Below are positions 7,740-15,339 of a stretch of DNA of 64,000 nt, one piece after another. The position numbers and the translations under genes were made by a program. Location: the NCBI RefSeq assembly GCF_003045775.1, contig NZ_PXNS01000009.1, forward strand, positions 62,001-126,000, written 5' to 3'. The stretch comes from Halomonas litopenaei. GTDB lineage: Bacteria > Pseudomonadota > Gammaproteobacteria > Pseudomonadales > Halomonadaceae. The notes below the pieces were generated by a model that was not told the DNA's origin, did not search any database, and saw only the letters and a list, made by a program, of their open reading frames with translations. Every line of letters starts with the position of its first letter. Positions within the stretch are counted from its first letter, which is position 1.

Positions 7740-9262
7740 TGGAAACCCTTGGCTACCTGATCGATGGCTTCGGGGTGGCTCTCGCCCCGCATAACCTGAT
7801 GTTTGCGCTGCTGGGCGCCTTTCTCGGCACCCTGATCGGCGCGCTGCCCGGACTCGGCCCGGCCAACGGTGTGGCGATCCTGATCCCGCTGGCCTTTACC
7901 CTGGGGCTCAAGCCCGAGACCGCCCTGATCATGCTCACTGCGGTCTACGCTGGCGCCATGTACGGTGGGCGTATCTCGTCGATTCTGTTGAATATACCCG
8001 GTGACGAGCCGGCCATGATGACCTGCCTCGACGGCTATCCGATGGCCCAGAAGGGCAAGGCCGCCGAGGCCCTGGCGATCTCCGCCATAGCTTCCTTCAT
8101 GGGCAGCCTGATCGCCACCGTGGGCCTGATCCTGCTGGCGCCGATCCTGGCCGATTTCGCCCTGACCTTTGGTCCTGCGGAATACTTCGCGCTGTTCCTG
8201 CTGGCCTTCGCGACCCTTGGCGGTATCACCGGCAAGAACCCGATGAAGACCGTGGTGGCCGCCTGCATCGGTCTGATGATCGCGACCATCGGTATCGACA
8301 ATACCGGGGTGCAGCGCTACACCTTCCAGGTGCTCGAACTTTACGAGGGTGTCGACTTCATCATCGCCATCGTCGGCCTGTTCGCCATCTCGGAGCTTCT
8401 GTTCTTTATCGAGGACCGTGCCGGCAAGGGCAAGAAGACCATCAAGGTCAACAAGCTCAAGCTTTCCTGGGCCGACATCAAGGGCATCATGCCCTCGAGC
8501 ATCCGTGGTGGCATCCTCGGCTTTATCGCCGGCGTCCTGCCGGGGGCCGGTGCTTCGCTGGGCAGCTTTATCGGCTACACCCTCGAGAAGAAGGTGGTCG
8601 GCAAGAAGGGCTACTTCGGTGAAGGTGACCCGCGCGGCGTGGCTGGCCCCGAGGCCGGCAACAACGGCGCTTCCAGCGGTGCCCTGGTGCCGATGCTGAC
8701 CCTGGGCGTCCCGGGTAGCGGCACCACCGCGGTGCTGCTGGCGCTGCTGATCTCGCTGAATATCACCCCTGGCCCGCTGATGTTCACTCAGAACGCGGAC
8801 ATCGTGTGGGGGGTGATCGCGGCGCTGTTGATCGGCAACTTCCTGCTGCTGGTGCTCAACATTCCGCTGGTCGGTATCTTCGTCAAGCTGCTGTCGGTGC
8901 CGCCGATGTACCTGTTGCCGATCGTCACCATGGTGGCCTTCGTCGGCATCTACTCGATCTCCAACACCACCTTTGATCTGTACTTCATGGTGGCCTTCGG
9001 GGTCGGTGGCTACATCCTCAGGAAGCTCGAGATCCCGCTGGTGCCGGTGATCCTGGGTCTGCTGCTTGGCCCGGAGATGGAGAAGAACCTGCGCCACGCC
9101 ATGGACATCTCCGACGGCGACTGGACGATCCTGTGGGACAGCGGCCTGGCCATCGGCCTGTGGCTGTTCGCCGGTCTCGGCCTGATCCTGCCGTACATCG
9201 TCGGCCCGATCCTGAGAAAGCGCATGGAGGTTCAGACCGGCCACACCACACCGGGCGATTGA
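7739..9262 (+). CDS. tctA: Tripartite tricarboxylate transporter large permease TctA
   Basis: 507 residues and about eleven membrane helices. Two glycine-rich repeats mark the family: GTLIGALPGLGPANGVAIL near residue 32 and GFIAGVLPGAGASLGSFIGY near residue 263; MYGGRISSILLNIPGDEPAM is also highly characteristic. It is the ion-coupled permease that moves the carboxylate across the inner membrane with TctB, fed by TctC. The start is the ATG at 7739 overlapping the tctB stop; the longer frame upstream (from 7601) is out-of-frame tctB sequence. A strong terminator follows. Confidence 0.95.
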   Translation: METLGYLIDGFGVALAPHNLMFALLGAFLGTLIGALPGLGPANGVAILIPLAFTLGLKPETALIMLTAVYAGAMYGGRISSILLNIPGDEPAMMTCLDGYPMAQKGKAAEALAISAIASFMGSLIATVGLILLAPILADFALTFGPAEYFALFLLAFATLGGITGKNPMKTVVAACIGLMIATIGIDNTGVQRYTFQVLELYEGVDFIIAIVGLFAISELLFFIEDRAGKGKKTIKVNKLKLSWADIKGIMPSSIRGGILGFIAGVLPGAGASLGSFIGYTLEKKVVGKKGYFGEGDPRGVAGPEAGNNGASSGALVPMLTLGVPGSGTTAVLLALLISLNITPGPLMFTQNADIVWGVIAALLIGNFLLLVLNIPLVGIFVKLLSVPPMYLLPIVTMVAFVGIYSISNTTFDLYFMVAFGVGGYILRKLEIPLVPVILGLLLGPEMEKNLRHAMDISDGDWTILWDSGLAIGLWLFAGLGLILPYIVGPILRKRMEVQTGHTTPGD

Positions 9263-9320
9263 GCGACCCCGCTCCCGGTGGTTGACGAAGGCCTTCGGGC
9301 TCGACTCGACTAACGACCTT

Positions 9321-9348
9321 GGGCGCCCCGATGGGGCGCCCTTTTTTT
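9321..9348 (+). terminator. Intrinsic terminator of tctCBA
   Basis: GGGCGCCCC (9321-9329) pairs with GGGGCGCCC (9333-9341) around a GAT loop and is followed by T7: a textbook rho-independent terminator. Confidence 0.93.
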
Positions 9349-9386
9349 GTGTGCATCATGACCGTGCGGGCGTATGCGGAGGCATA

Positions 9387-10895
9387 TCAGCCCGCTGGCT
9401 GGTGTTGTCGGTCATCGATCCAGGCCCTGGCCAGCCAGCCGCCGGCCTCGGCGATCCGCTCCGGTGTCGAGCCGGCGTAGCCCAGCACCAGCCCAGGCAT
9501 GGCGTCAGGCGCCAGGTAGTGACCCGATAGCGGCGACAGGGTGACGCCCTCGCGCCGCCCGCGCTCGATCAGGCGTTGCTCCTGTGCCCGTGAGGCGAGC
9601 CTTGCCACCAGGTGCATGCCGGCCTGGCCGGCCGACAGTTCAAGTCCTTGCTCTACGGCAGGCGCCAGGGCCTCGCGCAGGCATGCCTGGCGCTGTCGAT
9701 AGCAGTGGCGCATGCGCGCGATGTGGCGAGAGAAGTGTCCCTCGACGATAAAGTCTGCCAGCGCTGACTGGGAGACGTACTGGCCTTCCCGATGCAGTCG
9801 CGCGTTGGCGCGGCGAAAGTCGTCCACCAGGGCCTCGGGAAGTACCAGGTAGCCGAGCCTGAGGCCCGGGTAGAGCACTTTGCTGAAGGTGCCGACGTAG
9901 AGCACCGGACCGCCCCCGGCCAGCCCCTGGAGGGAGGCCACCGGCGCAGTGGTATAGCGAAATTCGCTGTCGTAGTCGTCCTCTATGATCAGCGCGCCGT
10001 GGTGGCGGGCGAAGTCGAGCAGGGCGAGACGCCGTGCCACCGGCATCGTCACGCCGCAGGGGTACTGATGCGAGGGGGTGACATAGATCAGTCGAGGTGG
10101 CGGGCTATCCGGGGCGAGAGCCTCAGGCTGCATGCCCTGTGCGTCCACCGGTACCGGGACGGGCGTTAGCCCGGCCATGTTGAAGCAGGCCTTGGCACCG
10201 GCATAGCCGGGATCCTCGACCCAGACGCTGTCATCGGGGTCGGCCAGCAGGCGGGCGATCAGCTCGAAGCCCTGCTGGGCGCCCTGGGTAATCAGGATCT
10301 GATGTGGTTGGCAATTGACCGAGCGCGATAGACGCAGGTAGTCACACAGCGCCGTCTTGAGGGCGTGATGCCCGCCGCTGGCGGCGTAGCCGAAGGCATC
10401 CAGGCTGGCCTGGTGGCGATGGCGCCGTAGCAGGCGCTGCCACGCCTCGCGCGGGAACAGATCGAGGGCGGGGACGCCCGGGGCGAAGGCATCCCGGGAG
10501 CCCTCCATCTCGCCGCAGCTCTCCAGCAGGCGCTGACCTCGCCGAGAATGCCAGCGGCTCGCCTGGATGGGGGCGCCGGGCAACGGGCTGGGTTCGGGCA
10601 GCGCCAAAGACGCCACGAATAGCCCGGCCCCCGGGCGCGCCTCGACGAAGCCTTCTGCCACCAGGCGGTCCATGGCGGCAAGCACCGTGTTGCGGCCGAT
10701 GCCGAGGTCCGCGGCCAGCCGTCGAGACGAGGGCAGGGCGCTGGCGGCGGGCAAGCTACCTTGCTGTATCCACTCGCGCAGGGCCGCGTACAGGCGCTGG
10801 GACAGCGAACCCGACGGGGGTTCGGCGGCGGGTGGCGCCAGGCGCATGGCCAGCGCTTCGGTGATCCATTCGGCGTGACGGTGAAGGCTGGGCAC
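9387..10895 (-). CDS. MocR-family regulator (GntR HTH fused to an aminotransferase fold)
   Basis: 502 residues. An N-terminal GntR winged helix (SLSQRLYAALREWIQQG, ALPSSRRLAADLGIGRNTV, about residues 30-95) is joined to a fold-type I aminotransferase-like domain. The PLP lysine is in YVGTFSKVLYPGLRLGYLV, and IIEDDYDSEFRY is the cofactor-binding Asp/Tyr region. Start codon is GTG at 10895, with AGGGG six bases upstream. MocR proteins often control PLP synthesis or amine metabolism and usually regulate the divergent gene, here a GNAT acetyltransferase; an inverted repeat lies between them. The regulated pathway is unknown. Confidence 0.92.
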   Translation of the reverse strand: MPSLHRHAEWITEALAMRLAPPAAEPPSGSLSQRLYAALREWIQQGSLPAASALPSSRRLAADLGIGRNTVLAAMDRLVAEGFVEARPGAGLFVASLALPEPSPLPGAPIQASRWHSRRGQRLLESCGEMEGSRDAFAPGVPALDLFPREAWQRLLRRHRHQASLDAFGYAASGGHHALKTALCDYLRLSRSVNCQPHQILITQGAQQGFELIARLLADPDDSVWVEDPGYAGAKACFNMAGLTPVPVPVDAQGMQPEALAPDSPPPRLIYVTPSHQYPCGVTMPVARRLALLDFARHHGALIIEDDYDSEFRYTTAPVASLQGLAGGGPVLYVGTFSKVLYPGLRLGYLVLPEALVDDFRRANARLHREGQYVSQSALADFIVEGHFSRHIARMRHCYRQRQACLREALAPAVEQGLELSAGQAGMHLVARLASRAQEQRLIERGRREGVTLSPLSGHYLAPDAMPGLVLGYAGSTPERIAEAGGWLARAWIDDRQHQPAG

Positions 10896-10928
10896 TGGTT
10901 CCCCTTTTCTGGACAGTATTGGTTCTTA

Positions 10929-10939
10929 TGGTGGGACCA
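10929..10939. promoter_or_regulatory. Candidate MocR operator in the divergent gap
   Basis: TGGT-GGG-ACCA is a short inverted repeat, with a further TTGGTT just upstream at 10919-10924. It sits centrally in the 135-bp gap between the MocR gene and the divergent GNAT gene, where promoters of both genes must lie. Confidence 0.35.
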
Positions 10940-11030
10940 CTATTGCGCAAGACTGGGTGCCTGTCATCCCGACGAGCCGGTGCGCCTCTGGCCAGCCGGC
11001 GCACACGACCGCCAATGTGAAAGGTGACTC

Positions 11031-11492
11031 ATGAACCATGTTCGTCCTGCCTGTATCGCCGATCTACAACCCCTGAGTGAGCTGCTCGATGGCTACCGGG
11101 TGTTCTATTCACAGGAAAGCGACATCCAGGCTGCCCGCGACTTTCTCCAGACGCGCCTCGCGCTCGCCGACTCGCGCCTGCTGGTCAGCGACAACGAGGG
11201 TGTGCTCGAAGGCTTCGTTCAGCTCTATCCGACGCTATCCACGGTACGGGTGGGACCGCGCTGGACCCTGGCCGACCTGTTCGTGGCGCCCGAGGCGCGT
11301 GGCAAGGGGATCGGCCGTGAGCTGATGGAGGCCGCCGCGAACCTGGCGAGGGAGCAGGGCGTGGGCCAGTTGACGCTTAATACCCAGACCCACAACCACA
11401 CCGCCCAGGCGCTGTATGAGTCACTTAACTGGCAACGCAACGACGCCTTCTACGCCTATACCCTGAACCTGGATGACCCTGCGGGCACATAA
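11031..11492 (+). CDS. GNAT-family N-acetyltransferase
   Basis: 153 residues, a single GNAT domain. The acetyl-CoA pyrophosphate-binding loop is seen as RGKGIGRELMEA after DLFVAPEA, and QTHNHTAQALYESLNW is the usual late helix. AAGGTG precedes the ATG. It is divergent from the MocR gene, which probably controls it. The acceptor substrate (amine, amino acid or small molecule) cannot be inferred; it is distinct in sequence from the PaiA-like acetyltransferase 1.2 kb downstream. Confidence 0.88.
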   Translation: MNHVRPACIADLQPLSELLDGYRVFYSQESDIQAARDFLQTRLALADSRLLVSDNEGVLEGFVQLYPTLSTVRVGPRWTLADLFVAPEARGKGIGRELMEAAANLAREQGVGQLTLNTQTHNHTAQALYESLNWQRNDAFYAYTLNLDDPAGT

Positions 11493-11553
11493 ACTTCTAC
11501 TTCTCGCAGTCAACATTGATGGATGCCAACCACTCTGAAGGAGCGCGTGACCC

Positions 11554-12210
11554 TTGTATCAGCCAAGACACTTCGCCATGACCGACGAAGACGCCATGAT
11601 GGCGGTGGTCCGAGCCTATCCCTTTGCGACCCTGGTCACCGACGGTGACCAGGGGGTGTGTATCGACCACCTGCCGCTGATGGTCGAGCAGACGTCACAG
11701 GGCGCGCTGGTGCTGCGTGGACATATCGCCCGCGCCAACGCCCTCTGGCGGCTGGGTGAGGGTGAGGGTGAGCGAGCAGACGCCGCGGCGATCGAGGCGG
11801 TGGCGATCTTTCATGGCCCCGACGCCTACATTTCGCCTGGCTGGTATCCCGACAAGCACCGCCATGGTCGCGTGGTGCCGACCTGGAACTACCAGGTGGT
11901 GCATGCCCATGGCCGGCTCGCCTTCCAGCGTGAAAGCGATTGGCTCACCTCGCACCTGACGTCGCTGGTCGATCGCTTCGAGGCGGGCCGGGAAGCGCCC
12001 TGGGCGGTGGACGACGCCCCCGAAGACTACCTGGAGGGGATGCGTCGTGGCATTGTGGGGGTGGAGCTCGAGGTGACGCGCCTGGTGGGCAAACATAAGG
12101 CGAGTCAGCACAAGCCTCAGGAAGAACGCGAGGGCATCCGCGAAGGCCTTCGAGGGGATGGGCGTTCGGCTTGTGACGCTGCCGTGCTGTGTGGCGATCA
12201 GCAGCGATGA
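11554..12210 (+). CDS. paiB: PaiB-type FMN-binding protein
   Basis: 218 residues of the PaiB family, a split-barrel flavin-binding fold described in Bacillus subtilis as a negative regulator of sporulation and degradative enzyme genes. It opens with the family's typical MYQPRHF and has SPGWYPDKHRHGRVVPTWNY and VGKHKASQHKPQEEREGI. The only start that keeps the conserved N-terminus is a TTG at 11554, with AAGGAG ten bases upstream. The last ~20 residues are less family-like. It is followed 55 bp later by paiA, so the pair is kept together but in the order B-A. Its function in Gram-negative bacteria is not established. Confidence 0.88.
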   Translation: MYQPRHFAMTDEDAMMAVVRAYPFATLVTDGDQGVCIDHLPLMVEQTSQGALVLRGHIARANALWRLGEGEGERADAAAIEAVAIFHGPDAYISPGWYPDKHRHGRVVPTWNYQVVHAHGRLAFQRESDWLTSHLTSLVDRFEAGREAPWAVDDAPEDYLEGMRRGIVGVELEVTRLVGKHKASQHKPQEEREGIREGLRGDGRSACDAAVLCGDQQR

Positions 12211-12265
12211 TTCCACCTGCTGGGGCAGCAACGATGGGGCAACAACGATGGAGCAAGGACGCGAG

Positions 12266-12835
12266 ATGAATGACTGCCTGAGACAGGCAACGCTGGAGGA
12301 CGCCGAAACGCTGGCCGCCCTGGGGCGCCGCACCTTTTACCAGACCTTTGTCGACTTTTACTCCAAGGCGACCATGGAGCGCTATCTGAATGATGCCTTT
12401 GACCTTGGGCGGGTTCAGCGCGAGCTGGCCTGCCCGCAGTCGCGATTCTGGCTGCTGGAAGAGGCCGGCCACCGCGAGACGGGTGAAGCGGGAAAGGAGC
12501 GCGAGGGCGTTGCCAAGGGGCCCGTAGCGGTCGGCTATCTCAAGCTCAACTGGGGTGAGGCCCAGACCGATCTGAGCGAGCACAATGGTCTCGAGATCGA
12601 GCGCATCTATCTGCTGGCCGAGGCCCAGGGCCGAGGGCTTGGCAAGATGCTGTACGACAAGGCCATCACCGAGGCGCGAGAACAGGCCAGGGCCTTCGTC
12701 TGGCTGGGCGTGTGGGAAAACAATCATCCCGCCATCGCCTTCTATCGCTCCCGGGGCTTTGTCGAGGTAGGCACCCACAGTTTTCAGATGGGCGATGTGG
12801 TGGACAGGGATCTGATCATGCGGCGTGATCTCTGA
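12266..12835 (+). CDS. paiA: PaiA-like polyamine N-acetyltransferase
   Basis: 189 residues. It follows B. subtilis PaiA (a spermidine/spermine acetyltransferase) closely in layout: an N-terminal RRTFYQTFVDFY segment, LEIERIYLLAEAQGRGLGK containing the acetyl-CoA loop, VWLGVWENNHPAIAFYRSRGF, and a terminal HSFQMGD...DLIM. A ~20-residue charged insertion (around ETGEAGKEREGVAKG) is not in the Bacillus protein as I recall it. The ATG at 12266 has AAGGA at 12255-12259; an upstream ATG at 12248 is possible. The likely role is polyamine acetylation together with PaiB, though substrates are inferred. Confidence 0.88.
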   Translation: MNDCLRQATLEDAETLAALGRRTFYQTFVDFYSKATMERYLNDAFDLGRVQRELACPQSRFWLLEEAGHRETGEAGKEREGVAKGPVAVGYLKLNWGEAQTDLSEHNGLEIERIYLLAEAQGRGLGKMLYDKAITEAREQARAFVWLGVWENNHPAIAFYRSRGFVEVGTHSFQMGDVVDRDLIMRRDL

Positions 12836-12945
12836 CGTAGCCATCGCCATCGCCATCGACCATAAGGTCCCATGGATAGAACATCGCTGCACCACGATAC
12901 TGCGAGGCCACCATCAATGGACAACAACAAGACGAGGGAATCTCT

Positions 12946-14031
12946 GTGAGTTATCGAATTGCCACTATCGCTGGTGACGGTATTGGCCCGGAGGTGGCGG
13001 GCGCCACGGTGCAGGTACTGCAAGCGCTGCTGGGTAGCGACGTGCTGCGTTTCGACTGGCTCGACGGTGGAGCGGGGCACTATGACAAGACCGGCGAGGT
13101 GCTGCCCCAGTCGACGCTGGACGCCTGTCGGGCCAGTCACGCCATCCTGCATGGAGCCGCCGGGCTGCCGGGGGTGACCTACGACGACGGTACCGAGGTG
13201 GGCAACGACCTGCACCTCAAGCTGCGCTTCGGACTGGACCTTTACGCTAACGTGCGTCCGATCCGCCTGCTGCCCGGGGTCGAGTCGCCGCTGAGACACC
13301 ATCAGCCCGGTACCATCGACTATGTCATCGTGCGCGAGAACACCGAAGGCCTCTACGCCAGCCGCGGCGCCGGGGTGGTGCTGCGAGACGAGATGGCCAG
13401 CGACAGCCTGGTGATCACCCGCAAGGGCACCGAGCGAGTCGCGCGCTTCGCCCTGGAGCTGTCACGGCGACGTCAGGGCGCACCGAAGGACGGCAAGCGG
13501 CGGCTCACCGTCTGCGACAAGGCCAACATCCTCAGAAGCTACGCCTTCTTCCGTCGGGTATGCGACGAGGTAGGCGCCGAGTTCAACGACGTCGAACTCG
13601 ACTATGCCTACGTCGACGCCATGACGGTGCACCTGGTCAAGCGCCCGGACTTCTATGACGTGATCGTTGCCGAGAATCTGTTCGGTGACATCATCTCGGA
13701 CCTGGGGGCGGCCACCGTTGGCGGGATGGGGGTGTCGCCGTCTGCCGAACTGGGCGATCGCCACGGTCTGTTCCAGGGGGCCCACGGCAGCGCCCCGGAT
13801 ATCGCCGGGCAGGACGCCGCCAACCCCATCGCCACCCTGTTGTCCGGGGCCATGATGCTCGAATGGCTGGCGGTGGAGCACGCCGACGATCGTTTGTCTG
13901 ACGCCGCCGGTCGGTTGCGTCAAGCGGTGGACGGCGTACTGTCCGATGGCCGGTATCGGCCCCGGGAATTCGGCGGCGATACCGGCTGCAGCGCCTTTAC
14001 CGAACAGGTGCTGCGACAGCTCGAGGGCTAA
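12946..14031 (+). CDS. Isocitrate/isopropylmalate dehydrogenase family protein
   Basis: 361 residues, an NAD(P)-dependent beta-decarboxylating dehydrogenase. Visible motifs: IAGDGIGPEV at the N-terminus, IDYVIVRENTEGLYASRGAG (substrate and phosphate-loop region), VCDKANILR, the metal-binding region ENLFGDIISDLGA, and GAHGSAPDIAG. Start is GTG at 12946 with GAGGG upstream. No leuC, leuD or leuA is adjacent, so it is probably not the main leucine enzyme but a paralogue acting on tartrate, malate, homoisocitrate or another 2-hydroxyacid. The substrate is undecided; the family assignment is firm. Confidence 0.85.
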   Translation: MSYRIATIAGDGIGPEVAGATVQVLQALLGSDVLRFDWLDGGAGHYDKTGEVLPQSTLDACRASHAILHGAAGLPGVTYDDGTEVGNDLHLKLRFGLDLYANVRPIRLLPGVESPLRHHQPGTIDYVIVRENTEGLYASRGAGVVLRDEMASDSLVITRKGTERVARFALELSRRRQGAPKDGKRRLTVCDKANILRSYAFFRRVCDEVGAEFNDVELDYAYVDAMTVHLVKRPDFYDVIVAENLFGDIISDLGAATVGGMGVSPSAELGDRHGLFQGAHGSAPDIAGQDAANPIATLLSGAMMLEWLAVEHADDRLSDAAGRLRQAVDGVLSDGRYRPREFGGDTGCSAFTEQVLRQLEG

Positions 14032-14257
14032 GCCTTGTCGATGAAACGGTCTGGTGCTTGGCCCTGTGTCGGGTCCCAAGGGGGCACATGGCGGGACACC
14101 CAGTCCGGTTCAGGTTCGATGTCTTCAAGGTAGTGCGCGCCAAGTGTTGCGAGAGACGTCGGTCGCGCAGACGGTCCTGGTCGGGTTCCAGGGGTGGCTA
14201 ATCTGTCCACCCCTGGCCAATCTTGCACCAGATGTATTCTGGTCAATAGGAGGGCGT

Positions 14258-14527
14258 ATGCCGGCCAATCATGCTCGAAACGTGGCGCTCACGCCTGAAC
14301 TAGATGGTTTTATCGACGAACTGGTGGCCTCTGGGGATTACGCCAATGCCAGCGAAGTGCTACGAGCGGGGTTGCGTGCACTCAAGGAACGTCGTGAGAT
14401 TGCGCTCATCGGCTCTCGAATAGGTGTCGCGCTTGAGCAGCTTGATCGTGGAGAAGGTGTAACCGGTGATCCACGAAAAGTTCTGGGTAGTGTTCTCGAG
14501 GCTGCTCGAACTGGCGATGCTTCTTGA
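14258..14527 (+). CDS. parD: ParD-like antitoxin
   Basis: 89 residues with the ParD/CC2985-type ribbon-helix-helix N-terminus (NVALTPELDGFIDELVASG, then YANASEVLRAGLRALKER) and a charged C-terminal tail that would bind the toxin. AGGAGG at 14248-14253 is a near-perfect ribosome site for the ATG at 14258. It is followed six bases later by the ParE-like toxin frame. In this family the antitoxin dimer represses its own promoter and neutralises the toxin. Confidence 0.85.
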   Translation: MPANHARNVALTPELDGFIDELVASGDYANASEVLRAGLRALKERREIALIGSRIGVALEQLDRGEGVTGDPRKVLGSVLEAARTGDAS

Positions 14528-14532
14528 CGTGA

Positions 14533-14850
14533 TTGATTTATGCGCCGGCGGCACTTGCAAGCCTGAAAGATATTCTTCGTTGGACCCTATCGGAATTCGG
14601 CGAGGCGAGAGCCGAGCGGTATACGGCACAACTTGTTCACCGCCTTGAATCCCTGGCGGCGGGACATCCGCCCCATCCCAGGCCATGCTCGACACTATCG
14701 AGCACTGTTGGCCATGAATCTCACCTTCGCTACTTCCGTGAAGGTCGACACTATCTGATCTTGCGCGAGACGGACGAGACACTCGAACTTGTCGAAGTCT
14801 TCCACGAACGGATGAATGTGGACGCATGGCTACGTGCCTTGTCTCGGTGA
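14533..14850 (+). CDS. parE: ParE/RelE-superfamily toxin
   Basis: 105 residues. LKDILRWTLSEFGEARAERYTAQLVHRLESLA matches the two-helix N-terminal hairpin of ParE, and HLRYFREGRHYLILRE...VEVFHERMN the C-terminal sheet. ParE toxins poison DNA gyrase; the close RelE folds cleave mRNA, and the sequence alone does not separate the two. It lies directly behind the ParD-like gene. The frame begins at TTG (14533) with no ATG at a sensible position, so the toxin is probably translated weakly and by coupling to the antitoxin. The central part is His/Pro-rich and slightly unusual, but there is no stop or frameshift. Confidence 0.8.
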   Translation: MIYAPAALASLKDILRWTLSEFGEARAERYTAQLVHRLESLAAGHPPHPRPCSTLSSTVGHESHLRYFREGRHYLILRETDETLELVEVFHERMNVDAWLRALSR

Positions 14851-15195
14851 TGTTTTCGTATCGACTCCCATTTGCCTTCCGAACAGACACTCCAGCTGTG
14901 TCGCTGAAAGGTGGCTGCGCTCGGAACACTTGTACTCGCCGCTGCCGTCATGCTGAGCCCTGCAAGTGAAGCGTCTCGATATAGGGCGCTCCTTTCTGGT
15001 GCCGGCCGTGGCGGGGTGCACCGCTGGTTGGCGCTGTGGTGGTGCAGAAGTAGGGGGCGGGGTAGCGAAGTGCACCATGCATGGTGCAATGGTGCGCTTC
15101 TGTGGCGCGAGATGCTCTCCTGTGGCGCAAGGCGGGGTGGGTAAGCCCCCTTCTTGGCCGACGTAATGTCGGAATTTATAAATGTTTTATATGGC
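14851..15195 (+). promoter_or_regulatory. Regulatory region upstream of urtA with GCACC/GGTGC half-sites
   Basis: No gene is supported in this part of the 489-bp gap. It is rich in GGTGC/GCACC elements: TGCACC at 15017, GGTGCA at 15041 and the perfect 18-bp palindrome TGCACCATGCATGGTGCA at 15071-15088, about 125 bp upstream of the sigma-54-type promoter. That is a usual place for enhancer sites of a bacterial enhancer-binding protein. The palindrome resembles an NtrC site (GCAC-N7-GTGC) but has an 8-bp spacer, so NtrC is plausible, not certain. Confidence 0.5.
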
Positions 15196-15212
15196 TGGCA
15201 TGGGACTTGCTT
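15196..15212 (+). promoter_or_regulatory. Sigma-54-type promoter of urtABCDE
   Basis: TGGCAT-GGGAC-TTGCTT fits the -24/-12 consensus TGGCAC-N5-TTGCA, with GG (15197-15198) and GC (15209-15210) separated by exactly 10 bp. It lies about 130 bp before urtA. RpoN dependence implies activation by an enhancer-binding protein, most likely NtrC under nitrogen limitation. Confidence 0.8.
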
Positions 15213-15339
15213 GAAGTGGTGATGGAGGTCGACGTCGCAAGACGTCAGGCCTGAGCGATACAGCGGTTTTACCTGAACCGTTTGGCTCCCTCTCGACGAT
15301 GGTCCATCACAACGACAAGGCAACCCCTGGAGGTTTCCC

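Noticed and set aside
7538..9244. Long antisense frame (568 codons) opposite tctA
   Set aside because: His/Gln/Asp/Gly-rich composition is what the complement of a GC-rich membrane gene gives; no ribosome site or family likeness, and the plus-strand gene is certain.
12841..12863. CATCGC repeat after paiA
   Set aside because: Only three hexamer units in GC-rich DNA; too short to call a repeat feature.
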